DNA of 64,000 nt from Parietaria judaica (taxonomy: Eukaryota; Streptophyta; Magnoliopsida; Rosales; Urticaceae): NCBI GenBank assembly GCA_954871525.1, contig OX940865.1, forward strand, positions 23,606,420 to 23,670,419, read 5' to 3'. Made by a program: the position numbers and the translations under genes. Positions within the stretch are counted from its first letter, which is position 1, and each line of letters opens with the position of its first letter. Below, piece by piece: positions 46,002-58,771 of this stretch. The notes under the pieces are model-generated. The model was not told the DNA's origin. It saw only the letters and a list, made by a program, of their open reading frames with translations, and did not search any database.

Positions 46002-48460
46002 CTAGTGACGCTTCATTTCTTGGAATATATTCGACACCTTTGGCGACAGCCTCGGAAGAAACTTAAACATCTGTTCAGTTACCGAAAGAAAACAAAAAAC
46101 ATATATCATCATTGACTTATAACTTACGAGTTAGCAAGGGGCATGAAATGAATTTGGAGGTAGGTCGAAGAACAAACCCATAATTTGACACACGCGTCGA
46201 TGATGACCGGAACAAGGCAAACAAATATGGTGATTGCGGCCTGGTCGATCTGAAGCCCGTAATGGTCAACTAACACCTCTATCAGAGTCTGCCACCCGGA
46301 TTCCGAATGATACCTGTAATCGAATAACAAAATTTACTTTTTCACAACTATACTTATAACTCGAAACTCTCATCATTATGCAACAAATGAAAAGAACAAA
46401 GTACAATACCCTAGAAATATATCTGTTATTAATATAATGAGAAAAGCCTTGCCCGTATCGGAGATATTGCCTACTATCTTATATCCCGTAAACTTGAGCA
46501 AAACGACCTGCAAAAACAAGAACGCGCGGTGGAAAATAGCTCACCGGAGTTTTGAAATACAAACTTGGAGAGTGGAGAGACTGAAGTAGTATATATATAG
46601 CGCCTTACCTTATTCTGATTGCAATATAAAAGAATGAACAAGGAAAACCCGAAAACCATATCGGACCATATGTTTGCGAATGCTCTACGGTTCTCTAATC
46701 TCAGCTCCTCCCTCAGATCTAATCTGTTATAAGAAAGAAACCCGTAAATAGAGGGCATTAAGGAGGGAATACTAATGCAGCTTCGTGTTTACGTAAATGA
46801 TAAGTACAGGGTATTGATACGAATAAAAATTTCACACACAGTGAAATGTCGAGGTAAAACAAAATGACGATAAGAAAGCTATATAAGCATAGATATGAGG
46901 AAGCATAATGGGCTAATACGCTTTATGTCGTAACTCCAACCAAATCTGATCATCGGAAAGAGGAGGAGCTTTTCCAATCGCAACCTCCAGCCGAAGCCTG
47001 GCTTTCTCAAGGTTGAGTTGCTCCACAATTTCAAGCTTCTGCTCTCTTCGGACGTCAAGCATCTGAGCTGCAAGCGGAACAGTCTTAACGTACCTAAATC
47101 ATTATGTGTAGAATGTTCATTCGGGGACGAAATTTGCATGAAGACATGAAAATTATGCACAGAAAAAGCACGTACCTGTCGAGAAAAGGCATGAGAGCAT
47201 AGTCATGTACCAAAAAATCCAATGCTAAGGGAATAATTACTAAGAGCGCCAAAAACGCAGCCTGTTATAAACACCGCAAACCATTGAGAGATGTGCACAA
47301 GCATTGAGCATTTAAAAATGAAATAAATTTCTGGAGGCCTCTCACTTAGTATACTTTTCCCTATGTGGCCCCAAACTTTGTAAAATGACCATATCACACC
47401 TTCGACTTTGTAAGTTGTGTCCTTGTGTAGCCCTTCCGTTAATTAATTAACAGAATTTTAAATTTAGAATATTTAACTTACTAACCACATAACTTAAGGG
47501 CTAAAACTTGAGCTTTATTTACAATAACATTTATTAAGTAAAAAATTAGCACAAAATTTAATGAACACTTCGTCCATTTTTTGTGTTTTTGTCTCAACAA
47601 CCCTTAGATTTTTTTTTTCCTATATAGCCTCTGACTTTGTGATTTTGTCCCTACATAGCCCTTGACTTTTATTAGTATTTGATCCTCAGATGTACCATGG
47701 TAACTAGACCATAAGGCTACGAAGGCACAAAGTTACAAAGTGAAGGGCTACATAAGGAGAAAATGCAGAGTCAGGGGTGTGATATAGTCAATTTTACAAA
47801 TTGAAAGAACACACAAGGGAAAAAAAATACAAAGTTATGGGGTGTCCAAAAAAATGTGTCCTTGAAAATATAGAGCAGAGAGGAGATAGAGACCGAATTA
47901 AGAGAAGCGTAACGGAAAACACGGTCTTCATAGAGCAAATCATCATCATCTTGAGCAAGCAAGTTGGAGAGAGGTGAAGGGATCAATGTGTTATTATCAT
48001 CACCGGCGGGTGGAGGAGAAGGAGGTTGAGAGATAAAACCGGCATTATCACCATTGTTGTCAAGCGGCATTAGCAGCCAATCCTCCCAGTGACGGGACTC
48101 CTGATTGGCCATATCTTGTTGAGCTTCCCTCAGCTCGGTGATGGCTTCAGCCCTCCGCTTCCAAGCTTCGAACTTATCTTTATCATCCGATGCCTCATTT
48201 TCTTCAATGACATCCTCGGCGATAGAATCGTAATCGTCTTTCCAACCGAACCAGTCGCCTTCCTCTTGGAAAAAGAACTCATCCCACCAACGTTTCTTCT
48301 TCACTCTGGCTATTATACCCTTCAAGTACCGTCTCTTCTTCCGACTCTTATGTTTATGACCAAAAGCAGCAGTAAATTTACAAACAGTATTTCCAATCGC
48401 CTTGAGCCTGTTTTCGTAAAGCATCACCATCGAACAACTACTCGTGCTTGTCAGCGCCAT
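46002..48460 (-). CDS. DLDG1: Chloroplast-envelope CemA-like protein (DLDG1 type), 7 coding exons
   Basis: A nuclear relative of plastid CemA, which is linked to proton homeostasis at the inner envelope. Minus-strand exons: 48460-47894, 47261-47176, 47093-46920, 46723-46609, 46507-46410, 46313-46178, 46070-46002; phases close to give 414 residues. Start is the MALTSTSS codon, the first Met after a 3' splice site at 48478. The N-terminal part is basic and probably a transit peptide. The middle is acidic (WFGWKDDYDSIAEDV, LLAQDDDDLLYEDR). The CemA region begins after residue 189: membrane segment FLALLVIIPLALDFLV, then VKTVPLAAQMLDVRREQKLE, ITDIFLGYHSESGW, ITIFVCLVPVIIDACVKLW, and the C-terminus SPKVSNIFQEMKRH. 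Intron 1 contains an inverted-repeat element. Confidence 0.88.
47359..47819. mobile_element. Inverted-repeat (MITE-like) element in DLDG1 intron 1
   Basis: Left end CCCTATGTGGCCCCAAACTT, with TTTGTAAAATGACCATATCA and CACACC, mirrors the right end, where GGTGTGATATAGTCAATTTT and CAAGGG appear. Internal phrases about AGCCCTTGACTTT repeat. I could not define a target duplication, so class and borders are uncertain. Confidence 0.62.
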
Positions 48461-48834
48461 TATTCCTATCCCTAGAACTGCAGATGCCAAAACATTTACA
48501 ATCAGCCCCGTGCCTTATTAATTATTAGTGGCATAAGTATCCATAAAGTAGTATTTTGGGGCAACATAATTCCGTTGTTTGTTTATCGTGGACTGAGTAT
48601 CCAATGCTACAATTTATGTGGCTCCGTTAATACTATAGTGTTAAGATTGGGAACCAGCGTGACACAGTTTTTCTTGATGTTGCATACTTAACCTGTGATA
48701 GACAAAGGGATTATGCCGCCCCAAAACACTACTATATCGGTACTTATACCGCCCATTATTAGCCAGAATAGCTTTTAAACAATCCTTTCATCATTCTGAC
48801 GAAAGTGGCCTTTAAAGTAAATTCAAACAAATAC

Positions 48835-48872
48835 CTGAGTGGCCAAACCATCTGGCTTAACAGATCTCACTC
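48835..48872 (-). other. Probable 5'-leader exon of the CemA-like gene
   Basis: A 38-nt segment with a good acceptor on one side (TTATTTCAG, ending at 48873) and a donor on the other (CAG|GTATTTG at 48834). Read in any phase it gives no start codon in frame with the next exon, so it would be leader. A further donor CTCG|GTAAGAG at 50145 suggests that transcription starts near 50.2-50.3 kb. Confidence 0.4.
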
Positions 48873-51800
48873 CTGAAATAAGAACAGGTGATTTTTTATT
48901 AAAGAAAAATTAATATGATAAAATAAAGGAATATTGAGTATTCATCTTTTAACTTAAGATGATCACAGAGATCCGTGATTAATCTCCTACCTACGTGTAA
49001 AATACGAAGGGAATTCTGACGAAAAGATATAATATACTATCTGGCTAAAGTTAGCATGCTGTTAGTCATCTTAATTGAATTATGTTTTATCTTTATCTAA
49101 ACAGAAATCAGGTAATTTAACTAAAGAAACCAAAATAAGCGAAGATTTATATAATAGAGTTTCAAAGGCGTTGAATACCAGTGACAAAGTAGACGAGGCG
49201 ATCCTGGTCATCATGAGGCGTCTCCATCAATCAATTGATACACACAGTGGGGAGGCCAGGAAATAAAAACCGAGGGGGCGAAAAATAAAATAGAAAAATT
49301 GGAGAGCACATTTTGCGAAACTTGATACGACAGTTCAGAATTGTAACTATAGTGCACTACGGTTTATGACGTTCAAACTAGTAATCATCAGCAGACCATG
49401 ATTCCAGCCTCTCGGCTTGGCAGTGGGCGAAACACGAGTTTATGAAAAGCCAGTGTTGGCGAGATTGCAAGAATTGTTTGACAACAGTCAGCATCTGATT
49501 CCTAAATCCTGTAATTGTTTCGAAAGGAATTAAGTATTATCGGGCTTTATTTTTGGTCACAAGGCAATGTCACTGCTTGCAGAAACTCAAGGTGGGGAAA
49601 ATAGTTACCGAAGTCGGGTCGAGCTCGTTTGTACAAATCCGGGGAAAACGCTATCGCACACCCTGCGACCATCAACGGAACATAGTTCAAATTTAAAGCA
49701 TCATATAGTAGCAATTCATGATTTACATATTAAGCTTCGTCCCCGTCCCAGTTTTGAGCTGGACCCGAGTACAAAATTGTCCACCCATGGGGAAAAAGCC
49801 TCGGTTCCCAATTTAGCGGTTTTGGAATGGTGAAGCTCAACCTCGGTTCACAATTTAGCGGTTTATTCGACACCATCGAACATCGAAAAAACCGAAACAA
49901 ACTCGCATGTGTACCCTACATTATCCTTAAACAGTCTCGTCCCCAGAAATTAACGGACGCTTATCCTCACTAAGAAAACATTTGACGCGTTTATCCCAAG
50001 AATATCGTGATGGAAGACCTTACAGCTTAACATTGCTTGATTTTCTTACGTTGTTTCCTCATTTTTTCTGAAACGTTTGACGCTAAAGATAAAGCACGAG
50101 TTTAGCAACAAACACGGAATCAAGAAGCTGACAAGCAACTCTTACCGAGCTATGGCGGAGAGGAGTGGCGCGTGCGCCGGAGGTGGGCGCGTGAGAGAGG
50201 AAGGAGATAGGGGAGGGAGGAGATAGATGAGTGTAGAAGACACGCACACGACACACACGGGTGTGCAAAATCAAACCAACTTAATCGAATTCCCAGCTTA
50301 TATATTAAGACTGGTATTATGTAAACTAGTAATTTTTATATATATGTTTTAATCTTTAAAATGTACAACCAATTTAGATACTTTTAGATTTTTGTGTCAG
50401 GAAGGTTAAACTTTTTTATATAAGAAAATCACATATTTAAATTATTAGTAAAAATAAATTAATGTCTGTTCTGTTTTGGTTATTCGAAATCTCTCTTAAA
50501 TAATTATATCATTATATTATGAGTATCTAATCACTTACAAAATATAAAATCATCTGATAAATAAGTTTATTTTTTTATTCTCTTAATAGAAAAACACAAT
50601 TCTGTTTCAAATAGTTATTTTGAAACAACTATAAATAACTGAAGATAAAAGACAGAAAACTATATGATTTAACCATCACTCTGTGTGATATGTCGATCAA
50701 AAACAATTTTCTAATTCTCGAACTTGAAGACTACTTTTTAATAAAGTGAATTATCTGTTTGTTTTACAACTCATAAATTTTATTTTGAAAAAAAATAAGT
50801 TACATTTCATTTTTGTGAAAGATTTCAGAATACACCTCGAGTTCATGCTAAAGAAATTACAATTCGTTCTTGAAAAACAAAGCGGCTTGGTATATATTCA
50901 TTGACTAAATTCGTCGATAAACTAAAACGATAAACAAGAAAATTCTAATCATCGGTAAAATAGCGAAATAATAACTTTAACTCTGTTTTATAACATGAAT
51001 TAATCCTAATTATCATTGCTTAAATATCGGCAAAAGTCACGGAGTAAAGAAGTTGCAATTAAGTACTTGTTCCTTTTTTTCATTATAAAAATTACTATCC
51101 TTATATTATAAGTATTTTACGAAATAGTCCGACAGGTGCGAGATCGCACACAACATGTAGTGCCACATCATGTGTGATGTTGTTCGGGTCCGGTTGCGGT
51201 TTATAAGTCTGTATTTTCAGGATTTTTTACACCCTAGCTAATAAGATGTTTTTTTTTTTTCCTCTCATTTCCCACAATCGTTTCTCCTCTTATCCCTTTC
51301 TTTTTAATCTTATCACCCAATGGAATTTTTATCTTTCAGAAACCATCAATCCAACATTCAATACCAGTATTTTTAAGAAAACCACGGCTTCCCACCGGTA
51401 TCAACAGCGTCAGTGTCTCGGAGAAAAGAGTTCTTCTTGTTATTCGTCTTCGCACTATCGTTGTGGAAGACGAAGACAGAAGAGACGAGGATGACGAGAA
51501 GCATGAAAAAACCAAGCTAAGCTCAGTTTTCTACAAAGTCGTTTGCGGGATATTTGTTAGTTCTTCGATCGTGCGTGCCGAAGTTTCATAGAATATTATA
51601 ATAAGGAGCTTCATAATCTCTTTATAACTACATCATTAATTTACTGCAATTGAAAGATGATGTAGTTATAAAAAAGGACGAGTGCTTCGCAGCCCAAAAT
51701 AAAAAAGAAAAGTAGGTTCTAACACTAAGATAATGACATCTCAAGCTTTATCCACACATTTTATATGTTTATAGGACAAGAATGCCGTTTGTTAAGCACA

Positions 51801-52178
51801 AAAGTCAATATCTAAAACGTAAGTCCATCCAAGGATTTAAATACCGCTTGCCGATGTCGTTTCGCACTTTTCATTTTACGGATATATTGCTTGTCGATTG
51901 GTATCTCATAAGTATATCGATGGATATGTCGATGGATATATCGTTTCGCATATCCTCAAAAAAAAAAATTCGATGGGCATGCCGATGGATATTCGAGAAA
52001 TTTAATACCTTGAGTCCATCACACTGTATAAATACATGAAATCAACACAAATTAGGATACAAATTACTAGTTTGAAGTCCAAATGTTGCTTAATTCACTC
52101 ACAACACCCAAGATGAGGAATACACAAAAACATAAGCGCACACATTAGTATATATTTATACATTTATAGAATTCGGAG
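48873..52178. other. Upstream region of the CemA-like gene and intergenic space
   Basis: 50080-50280 is GC-richer and probably contains the first leader exon and promoter of the minus-strand CemA-like gene. Short open frames at 49075-49266 and 49567-49833 have no recognisable motifs. From 50.3 to 52.1 kb the sequence is AT-rich with no gene seen. Confidence 0.4.
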
Positions 52179-55100
52179 CTAGAACGGGGTCCAAAACGTG
52201 GCCTTGACGAGGTCGAGGTAGAGCGGGAACTGCACGGCTGCGAAGAGCGTGACCGGCAGGCTGGTGACGACGTAGACGGGATAGGCCGCGCTCTTGAGCT
52301 TGTCCTCGAGCACGAAGAAATGCCCGGCACAGAAGGCGCAGAGCATGGCGGTGATGGACACGAATAGTGACGTCAGCCCCAGCAGCAGCTTCCGCGGCAG
52401 GTCCGTCCCGAAATCCCTCTCCTGGTAGCGCGACGTCAGGATGGCGAGGAACATCACCAGGGACGTCACGGAGAAGCAGAGTGCCACCAGTGAGGCCACG
52501 GCGAAGATATCGAAGGCCGGCTGGTTCCGCAGCGTGGGCTTCCCGCTGCTCTGATCGACTCCCCCCGGGATGGTGGTGGAGCCAGCAAAGGCAACGGTGG
52601 CGATGAGGGCCGCCACAACGGAGCACGATGTGGACGTGCTCGTCAGCCATGCGCCGCCGGACTGGACAAGCTCTTTATGCGAGTCTGTGAAGACCTCCTC
52701 GGGGGTCTTTCCAACCTTGTTTGTGCGGAGGAAGAAGCGTGGAGGCATCGAACTCTCAATGTACTGCGTTAAAGTTGACTAAACTGTTACTCAAGTAATT
52801 TGAGCATTTGAACTTCTATTATAAAAAATCAAAACAAATTCATCTCAATATTTCTTTTTAAGTGTCAATAACCATTAATTCGGTTATTCAACATTTTAAC
52901 TTATTTTCTCAAAATCTAAAAATTAGATGGCGTACAAGAAAACGTGAAGTAAAAAAGACTCAGTTTTTTAGATAAAATAAAATATAAATACATAACTGAA
53001 TCTTTTAGTATTTAATAATCCGGAACTACCCTTTGTTGACTTTTCCAGGGGTAAAATCTCCTATGATATTGTTTACAAGTCACCCGGGGCATTCGCACGG
53101 CCACATGTCGGGATTGGACTCTAAAAGACGGGTTTTAGCTATCCGATTAGCCGCCCTATTATAAAATCTTGGTGTCCAACAACACCCATTAGACGGCTCT
53201 ACCTTCACACCTAGCCTACATTTTCTTTTTAAGCTAAAAAGTTAATTAATAGGGTAAACTGCGACTAATGTACCCAATGTTTGATTCTCTGCAGATTATG
53301 TACCTAATGTTTATTTTCGACGGCTAATGTACCTAAACTTGATTCCGTTAGATTTTTTCGTGTTCTCCGTTAATTGACCGTCAGCGAGCGATTCCTCCTC
53401 TATGTGTACATTTTTCGTATTTTTGACATAGCTCACTCATTTTTTGTCCAAATTTTATGCACAAACTACCGTTGGAAATATAAGAGATAGATCTAAAACT
53501 TTTGTGTTTTAAGTTTTGTAATTTTTTTTTTAGAAAATACGAAATTTCAATTACAACGTAAAATTGGACATTAGTTTAATGCTAAATATTTGTTTCAAGC
53601 AAATTTTTATATACTTAATGACTTTTTCTGATAAAACGTAAAACTAAAAGGTTGTAGATAAATCTTTTATCTTTCCAGTGCTAGTTTATTTATAAATTTT
53701 GGATAAAAAAATGAGTAAGTTATGCAAAAAATACGAAATACTTTTCACATCACATCTTTCATATTTTTGGCATAACTCACTCATTTATTGTCCAAAATTT
53801 ATAAATAAACTACTGTTAGAAAGATAAAATATATATCTACAACTTTGTGGTTTTACGTTTCATCATAAAAAGTCATTAATTATATCAAAATTTGCTCAAA
53901 AAAATATTTTGCATTAAACTAATGTCCAGTTTTAGGTTGTAATTGAAATTTTGTATTTCTTAAAACTTTTTTTTACAAAACTTAAAACTCAAAAGATGTA
54001 GATATATCTCTTATCTTTCGAACCGTAGGTTGTGCATAAAATTTAGACAAAAAATGAGTGAGTTATGTCAAAAATTCGAAAAGTGTATATATACTCGTTG
54101 ACGGTCAAATTGACGGAAAACAAAAAAAAATCTAACGAAATCAAATTTGGGTACATTAGCCGTCGAAACTAAATATTTGGTACATAATCCGCAGAGAATC
54201 AAACATTAGATACATTAGTCGCAGTTTACCCTAATTAATATATAAAACTAGTTAGTAAGAGAGAAGATAAATACGAATAATAATAGTGTTAAACTGATAT
54301 AGAGTTCATAATTAGTGAGGTATATCATGAATCATGATATTCTTGTTTAAGTTAGAAATATTGGAAGTGAAGATAAATCACCTTGAACCACTTGATCTCC
54401 CACTGCATCTGCAGAGCAGCTCCGGGGATGGGCCACGGCAGGTGGTCTCCGCCAAGTGCCGCCGCAAAGTGCAGTGCGCTGTTCCACTGGCTATCGACTT
54501 TCCGAAACATAATCCCGAGGAGCATGTTCCTCTTTAACAGGAGCTTGTACACCTCGATCCGCCTTTTCTCCACGGCTAACAAAAGAATGTTCTTGTTGTC
54601 CGCGTTTACGTCGTGGATGGCCACCGGATAGAGCCGTAAAACCTTCTCCACTATCTCTACAATACCGTTTCGTGCCGCCACTAGAATTGCCGTCTCCGTA
54701 TTCTTCTCTCGATTGTTGCTTGTCGAATTTTCGACGTCTGCGAAAGCATGAACAACCATAAGGCTCGGCTAAATTGTACGTACATTTTTCTAACGCTTAA
54801 TTGTTGATCTTATACTTTATTTCGTACGTATATCGCTTTGTTTTGTTGTTTCATGAACATAAGTTTATATTTCCATAAAATAGTAATCTTAATTTCTTTT
54901 AGTCCTGTTATCAGTATTATTATTATTCAATTTTATATATGCACAAAGACTAACAGAGTTAATATAACTTGAGCACTAATAAATTCGAATTTTAATATTG
55001 ATAATATATTATATAAGAAAATTATATTTGAAATTGAAAATCTCATCGTCTATTAACCGTTAATTCGTATATTAACTGTTAGAATTTTAATTCCATCGTG

Positions 55101-58100
55101 TATTAACCGTTAATTCATTAGAATTTTAATCGTATAAATTAATGATAATTAAAAGGATATAATAGAAATGAAAATTGATATTAAAATGTCACCTCATAAT
55201 TGGTTATTTTACAAAGATAAAATAAAGGTTGGCTAGTTTGCTAATCAAACGTTTCTATTTGGCTATTGGTAGCAATTTCTCTTTTTGTAGAATTTTTCAA
55301 AAAATAAAATAAAGGTTGGCTAGTTTGTTAATTAAACGTTTTTATTTTACTATTGAGAGCAGTTTCTCTTTTTATAGAATTTTTCAAAAAATAAAATAGA
55401 AAAAATAAAGACGTTAATCAAATTAATGAGGGTAAATACCATGAGGAACAGGCAGCATGCTGCTGCTTTCGGCACGAGCGACCGCCCCAAAGGCATCAAG
55501 TTGCTCTCCGGCGGCTTCCGGGTTGCCGCCGGGTTCTTCAAAGTCATACAATTTTGCGGTTTCAATGAGTCTTTCAAGTACTCGATTTGCCCACATATGC
55601 TTCTCCTTTAGTTCTTTTAGCTTGTGTATCTTGGTATATCCTATGCATCATTATTTTAAAGACTGTAAATGAGCAATATATTCATAATGTTGAGTTATAT
55701 ATAAGCGGTAAGCCCCGCGAATAATTTCGGAGATCTTGGACAAAAAAAATAAAAAAAAAATAAAAAAATTAAGCTCGTTTAAATTATTATGACTATGTTT
55801 TTTTATATGATAGAATTTGTGATTCTTATCGAAAAAAATAGTATATAAATTTTAAATTTTATTTTATTATGAGGGCCTTGAATTATCGCCTAATTTTTTT
55901 TGTGAATAGGTAAGAGATTGGCAGTGCCTGTATTTTCAGAAAGAAATTACTAAAAATGATAACTTTTTCATTCATTATTTTTTGTGGCGATTATTTTCTA
56001 AATAAATAATTAATTATATCAGCGATGAAATGTAAATAAATACATACCCAATCCGAGAATGACCAAAAGTGCTTTGTATATAAACTTGGCAAACTGGAAG
56101 CAAGTGGCATAGTTAGCTGGATAAAGTCCTGCACAAGGTTAATCATATATATTATTATAAAGATTACCTTTTATTAATTAAATTTATTTTTTTAATAATA
56201 TAAAAATAAAATAAAAAGGCATATTAATTAGTGATTATTATTCGTTACTTACCCGGATGTCGTGTTTGTGGAGGTTCTTCAGGGTCTGCTTTTGGGGTTC
56301 CTCGTGTACAATCTAAGTTTGTAACTGAAGATATATATAATATTTGTACATCAGAAACCAGATTAATTTTGCACACAGGACACAACTTTTTATGTCGTTT
56401 AGACAAGTGGGAAGTCCCGTACCGGGCTTGTAGTCTTTTTTCTTTCTATCCCGGTTTTGATTTTTGTTGGGACGCGCCTTTTTTGTTGTTGTTCTTGTTT
56501 TAGACTTTTAGATAGGCGTTAACCCAGGACTATTGGCTTCTGGACTTTTTAGTAATTTTTGTTACCCGGTCTTATTTTTTTAGAATAACTTTTTAATTAT
56601 GTTGTCTATATGAATAAATATTTAAAAAAAAAAAAAGAACACTAAAGTATAACCATACGGAGGTGATACATGTATCTCCATTGAAGTTTTTCTATTAGAA
56701 ATCGAACGGTCCATGAACGCTCTTTAAAAGAACTTGGACGGATCTATATTTTTTCCACGACAAAAAGAACTTAAGTACCCGTATGCGCATTGACTATATA
56801 ATTTAAATATTTTTATCGTTATTATTATTTAGATGAATAATAAGCTTGAGAGTAACATACCAACTCGAACAGCTTTGAGGAAAAGCTCAATGAAATTGAC
56901 GCAAATGGAGTAATTCTGTGGATGGCTCTTGATGATCTTATTATTGTCACCATTGTTATTGCTTGTTTCCCATAGTTGATCCCTCATTGCTTCTTCAGGC
57001 GTCACCTCATCATCCACATATATCCCTGCAAAATAATTCTCATAAACCATGTTACTACCGTGACGGATGGGCAAGCCATTTCGATGTTTCCTTGGGTGCA
57101 GGCTGCCCGAGCCCCGCAATAATCTAAGTAAGACCCCGCTTGCCCTTTATTGGGGACCGGGATCGTCCTTTTTTTAAATTTTTAATTAACCTTTACATGA
57201 GATTTTAAAAAAATGTTTACACAATTAAACAATAGTACATGGGTGACCGAACCCGTCCGTGGCCAAAATCCGGGCTTTTTAGGCCCTTTTTTTCTACTTT
57301 TTGATGAAGTACGCACAAACCTTGTATATTTTTTAATAATAATAGTAATAAAAAACTTAAGATGATATAACATTAAGATATGATTAAATAAATAAATAAA
57401 TACTTACATTCGTAGACTATTCTTTCCCAACGTCCAAAATTACTTCCACTTTTGAAAGCAGAAGGCTTAGTGGCTAAAATATGCAGTGGATTCAGTCCTT
57501 CCTCATTCATAAAATTCACAAGCTTTCCATATCTCACCATTATTTGATAAGCCAAATCTGCAAAACCCAATTAATTTTTTGGGTTTTATAGCTTAAATAT
57601 ATGAATAGAATTGTATTATTTCCATGTGTTTTTTGCGCCTCGTTAAATGAATAATATATTCGATAAATTAAAAACTTCGATGAAATAATATTTCTGTATG
57701 GTCTCGACTGTTATTAACGTTATTTAATTATTATTGATAAAATAAAATTTGACAATATAATAAAAAAAAATTGGTCCTAACATTATTAATCTATGGAGGT
57801 TTTGATATCATATACGTAATTTAGGTTTGTTATATTGTAAAACTTTAAACTAGTTTACATATATAATAGTTTTACCACATGTTATGAAAATTTACAATAA
57901 TTTACCATTCTCACTATTTTGTTTCTCCGATATTTTGTCCGACTTTTTAATTAATTTAACAGAATGTGGATATGCCTTTGATAAAATTCAATTTCTCTCG
58001 GAAGCGCCATGTATCTAAGATTTAACGGTATATCAAAATATTATTAAATCAATTGAAAAAGTGAACAATTTTTTTAAGAGAAGTGAAATAATGATCATTG

Positions 58101-58771
58101 AGATCTTTAGCCGTGACTAAATAAGTAAACGGTTGGGGACCGTGAAAAAAAAACGGATTCATCTTACCGACGTTTAAAAAAATTCAAGAATTGACAGAGT
58201 TAACAAATTCCAGCTTGTTCTCACCGAAGTACTCCCCCAATATGGCGCAATGCAGAATGGTCTCGCCGTCGAGTGACCTCCGGCAGCAAGCATCCCTTCC
58301 ATCCTCGAGGCTAACGCAGCACTCGTCAAGGCAAGTGAATGCAGCGCTCTGCCCGTACAGAACGGCCCAGAAGAGCGGCGTCTCCCCCTTCCCGTTGGTC
58401 TCTGTCACCAGCGTCGGGTCCACCTTCACAATGGTATGGCACATCGCTGTGCTGCCCATCGACGCGGCAAAATGCAGGGGCGTGCAGCCGATCTCGTTCT
58501 TCGCGGCCAAGGCCGAGCGCGCCGTGCCCGTGTTCTGTGCCACTATTGACACCAGCAAGGCGACGATGCTCTCCTGGCCGTCGGATATTGCCAGGTGCAG
58601 CGCCGTGTGGCCCGATCGCGTGATCTTCAGCTTGTGCACCGCTGGGCACGTCCGGTAGAGGTCCACGACACGGTTCCAGTCGGCCCGCATGACGGCAGTA
58701 AAGAGTTCTTCCTTCGCCGCTTCTACTTGTGCTCTGGAGACGGAGTCCCCCATCAATGACATGATTTCCAT
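52179..58771 (-). CDS. Ankyrin-repeat membrane protein with C-terminal PGG domain (ACD6/ITN1-like), 7 exons
   Basis: Minus-strand exons: 58771-58225, 57557-57408, 57025-56861, 56128-56048, 55640-55440, 54737-54382, 52763-52179; phases close to give 694 residues. Ankyrin repeats run from about residue 52 (SGHTALHLAISDGQESIVAL, then CTPLHFAASMG, KGETPLFWAVLYGQ, LDGETILHCAI, EGLNPLHILA). A variable linker follows, with a second ankyrin block in exon 6 (TAILVAARNGIVEIVEKVL, NSALHFAAALGG). Exon 7 carries the PGG domain (ALIATVAFAGSTTIPGGVDQ) and four likely membrane segments ending near the C-terminus TFWTPF. Proteins of this family sit in the plasma membrane or ER and are linked to defence or salt response; the specific role here is unknown. 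The start MEIMSLMGD is the first in-frame Met; the fourth codon is an alternative. A MULE occupies intron 6. Confidence 0.92.
53252..54231. mobile_element. 980-bp non-autonomous MULE in intron 6 of the ankyrin-PGG gene
   Basis: Begins GGGTAAACTGCGACTAATGT and ends with the inverted copy (ACATTAGTCGCAGTTTACCC in mirrored form, one base diverged). Arms are mirrored for well over 150 bp (CTCTGCAGATTATGTACCTA against GTACATAATCCGCAGAG) and weaker symmetry continues inward (TGACATAACTCACTCATT-like phrases occur in both orientations). It is flanked by a perfect 9-bp repeat TAATTAATA (53243-53251 and 54232-54240). Confidence 0.88.

Noticed and set aside
49075..49833. Two short plus-strand frames as candidate genes
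   Set aside because: No conserved motif, no start or splice context, and they overlap the presumed leader introns of the CemA-like gene.
52156..52650. 164-codon minus-strand frame and plus-strand frames in the PGG exon
   Set aside because: Frame-shifted shadows of exon 7 of the ankyrin-PGG gene, which has the PGG motif and membrane segments.
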